A DNA stretch of 64,000 nt from Flavitalea sp966112615 (lineage in GTDB: Bacteria > Bacteroidota > Bacteroidia > Chitinophagales > Chitinophagaceae), in NCBI GenBank assembly GCA_966112615.1, contig CBHWDO010000011.1:51268-115267 (forward strand), read 5' to 3'. How positions within the stretch are numbered: the stretch's first letter is position 1; the number at the start of each line of letters is the position of its first letter. Shown piece by piece: positions 63,996 to 64,000 of this stretch. Both the position numbers and the translations under genes were made by a program. Under the pieces are notes generated by a model. It was given only the letters and a program-made list of their open reading frames with translations. It searched no databases and was not told the DNA's origin.

Positions 63996-64000
63996 TATTA

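Noticed and set aside
1..64000. Mobile element, prophage or defence island
   Set aside because: No integrase, transposase, toxin-antitoxin pair, restriction gene or phage structural gene could be recognised; the gene content is core metabolism and envelope.
1..64000. tRNA, rRNA or known riboswitch classes
   Set aside because: The spacers were read for cloverleaf arms and for familiar riboswitch cores; none was convincing apart from the unclassified arg leader.

Overview
The window is chromosomal DNA from a member of the Bacteroidota, most likely the Chitinophagaceae or a close relative. The evidence is a gliding-motility lipoprotein (GldB), proteins with type IX secretion (T9SS) C-terminal domains, Bat/MoxR genes, a DUF5686 outer-membrane protein and a beta-propeller/amidohydrolase fusion. 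Several start sites also have the Bacteroidota -7 promoter box TAnnTTTG. GC content is moderate. Genes are densely packed, and convergent neighbours often share or abut stop codons. I see no integrase, transposase, phage module, CRISPR array, rRNA or tRNA.

Layout. 1-6.2 kb: leftward arginine operon (GNAT acyltransferase, argG, argC, argD, an acyl-ornithine carbamoyltransferase, argB) behind a long, highly structured leader. 6.3-7.1 kb: PcrB/GGGP-synthase-like prenyltransferase. 7.4-10.7 kb: class II ribonucleotide reductase behind a DnaA-box cluster and a stem-loop. 10.8-16.1 kb: pentapeptide protein, an intradiol-dioxygenase-like lipoprotein, an amidohydrolase, an rRNA pseudouridine synthase, PhoD and a YcxB-like protein. 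16.2-19.5 kb: gldB and nadE diverge from a compact promoter region, followed by a lipocalin-like lipoprotein. 19.6-24.3 kb: MoxR-DUF58-BatD-like-BatA row, then rsgA. 24.3-30.1 kb: gamma-carbonic anhydrase, a class III aminotransferase and the glpK-glpD-glpF glycerol operon. 30.3-42.7 kb: three very large envelope proteins around a small membrane protein/regulator/CreD cluster. 42.7-51.5 kb: MBL hydrolase, Wzx-type flippase, an MbnP/MbnH pair, dtd, mazG, glyS and a flavin reductase. 51.6-64 kb: a T9SS-secreted beta-propeller protein, mfd, DUF4870, a GNAT, acpP-fabF-rnc, and two tandem T9SS-domain proteins.

Most genes are ordinary. The most interesting material lies between genes. (1) The arg leader has a 17-bp long-range pairing that ends at the start codon, competes with a local hairpin, and lies just downstream of a terminator-like hairpin; this looks like a cis-regulatory RNA. 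(2) A duplicated near-palindrome overlaps the -7 boxes on both sides of a winged-helix regulator gene next to creD. (3) A dispersed palindromic family built on GGGCTGAAC/GTTCAGCCC occurs in at least four intergenic spaces. (4) A second class of element consists of symmetrical arrays of 7-9 bp tandem repeats placed in inverted orientation around gene ends. (5) A 14-bp-stem hairpin separates acpP from fabF. (6) Several genes have a -7 box ending only 3-8 nt before the start codon, which implies leaderless or nearly leaderless mRNAs.

All assignments come from reading motifs and layout by eye. No database search, folding program or alignment was run. Family names are confident where signature motifs are cited and tentative otherwise.
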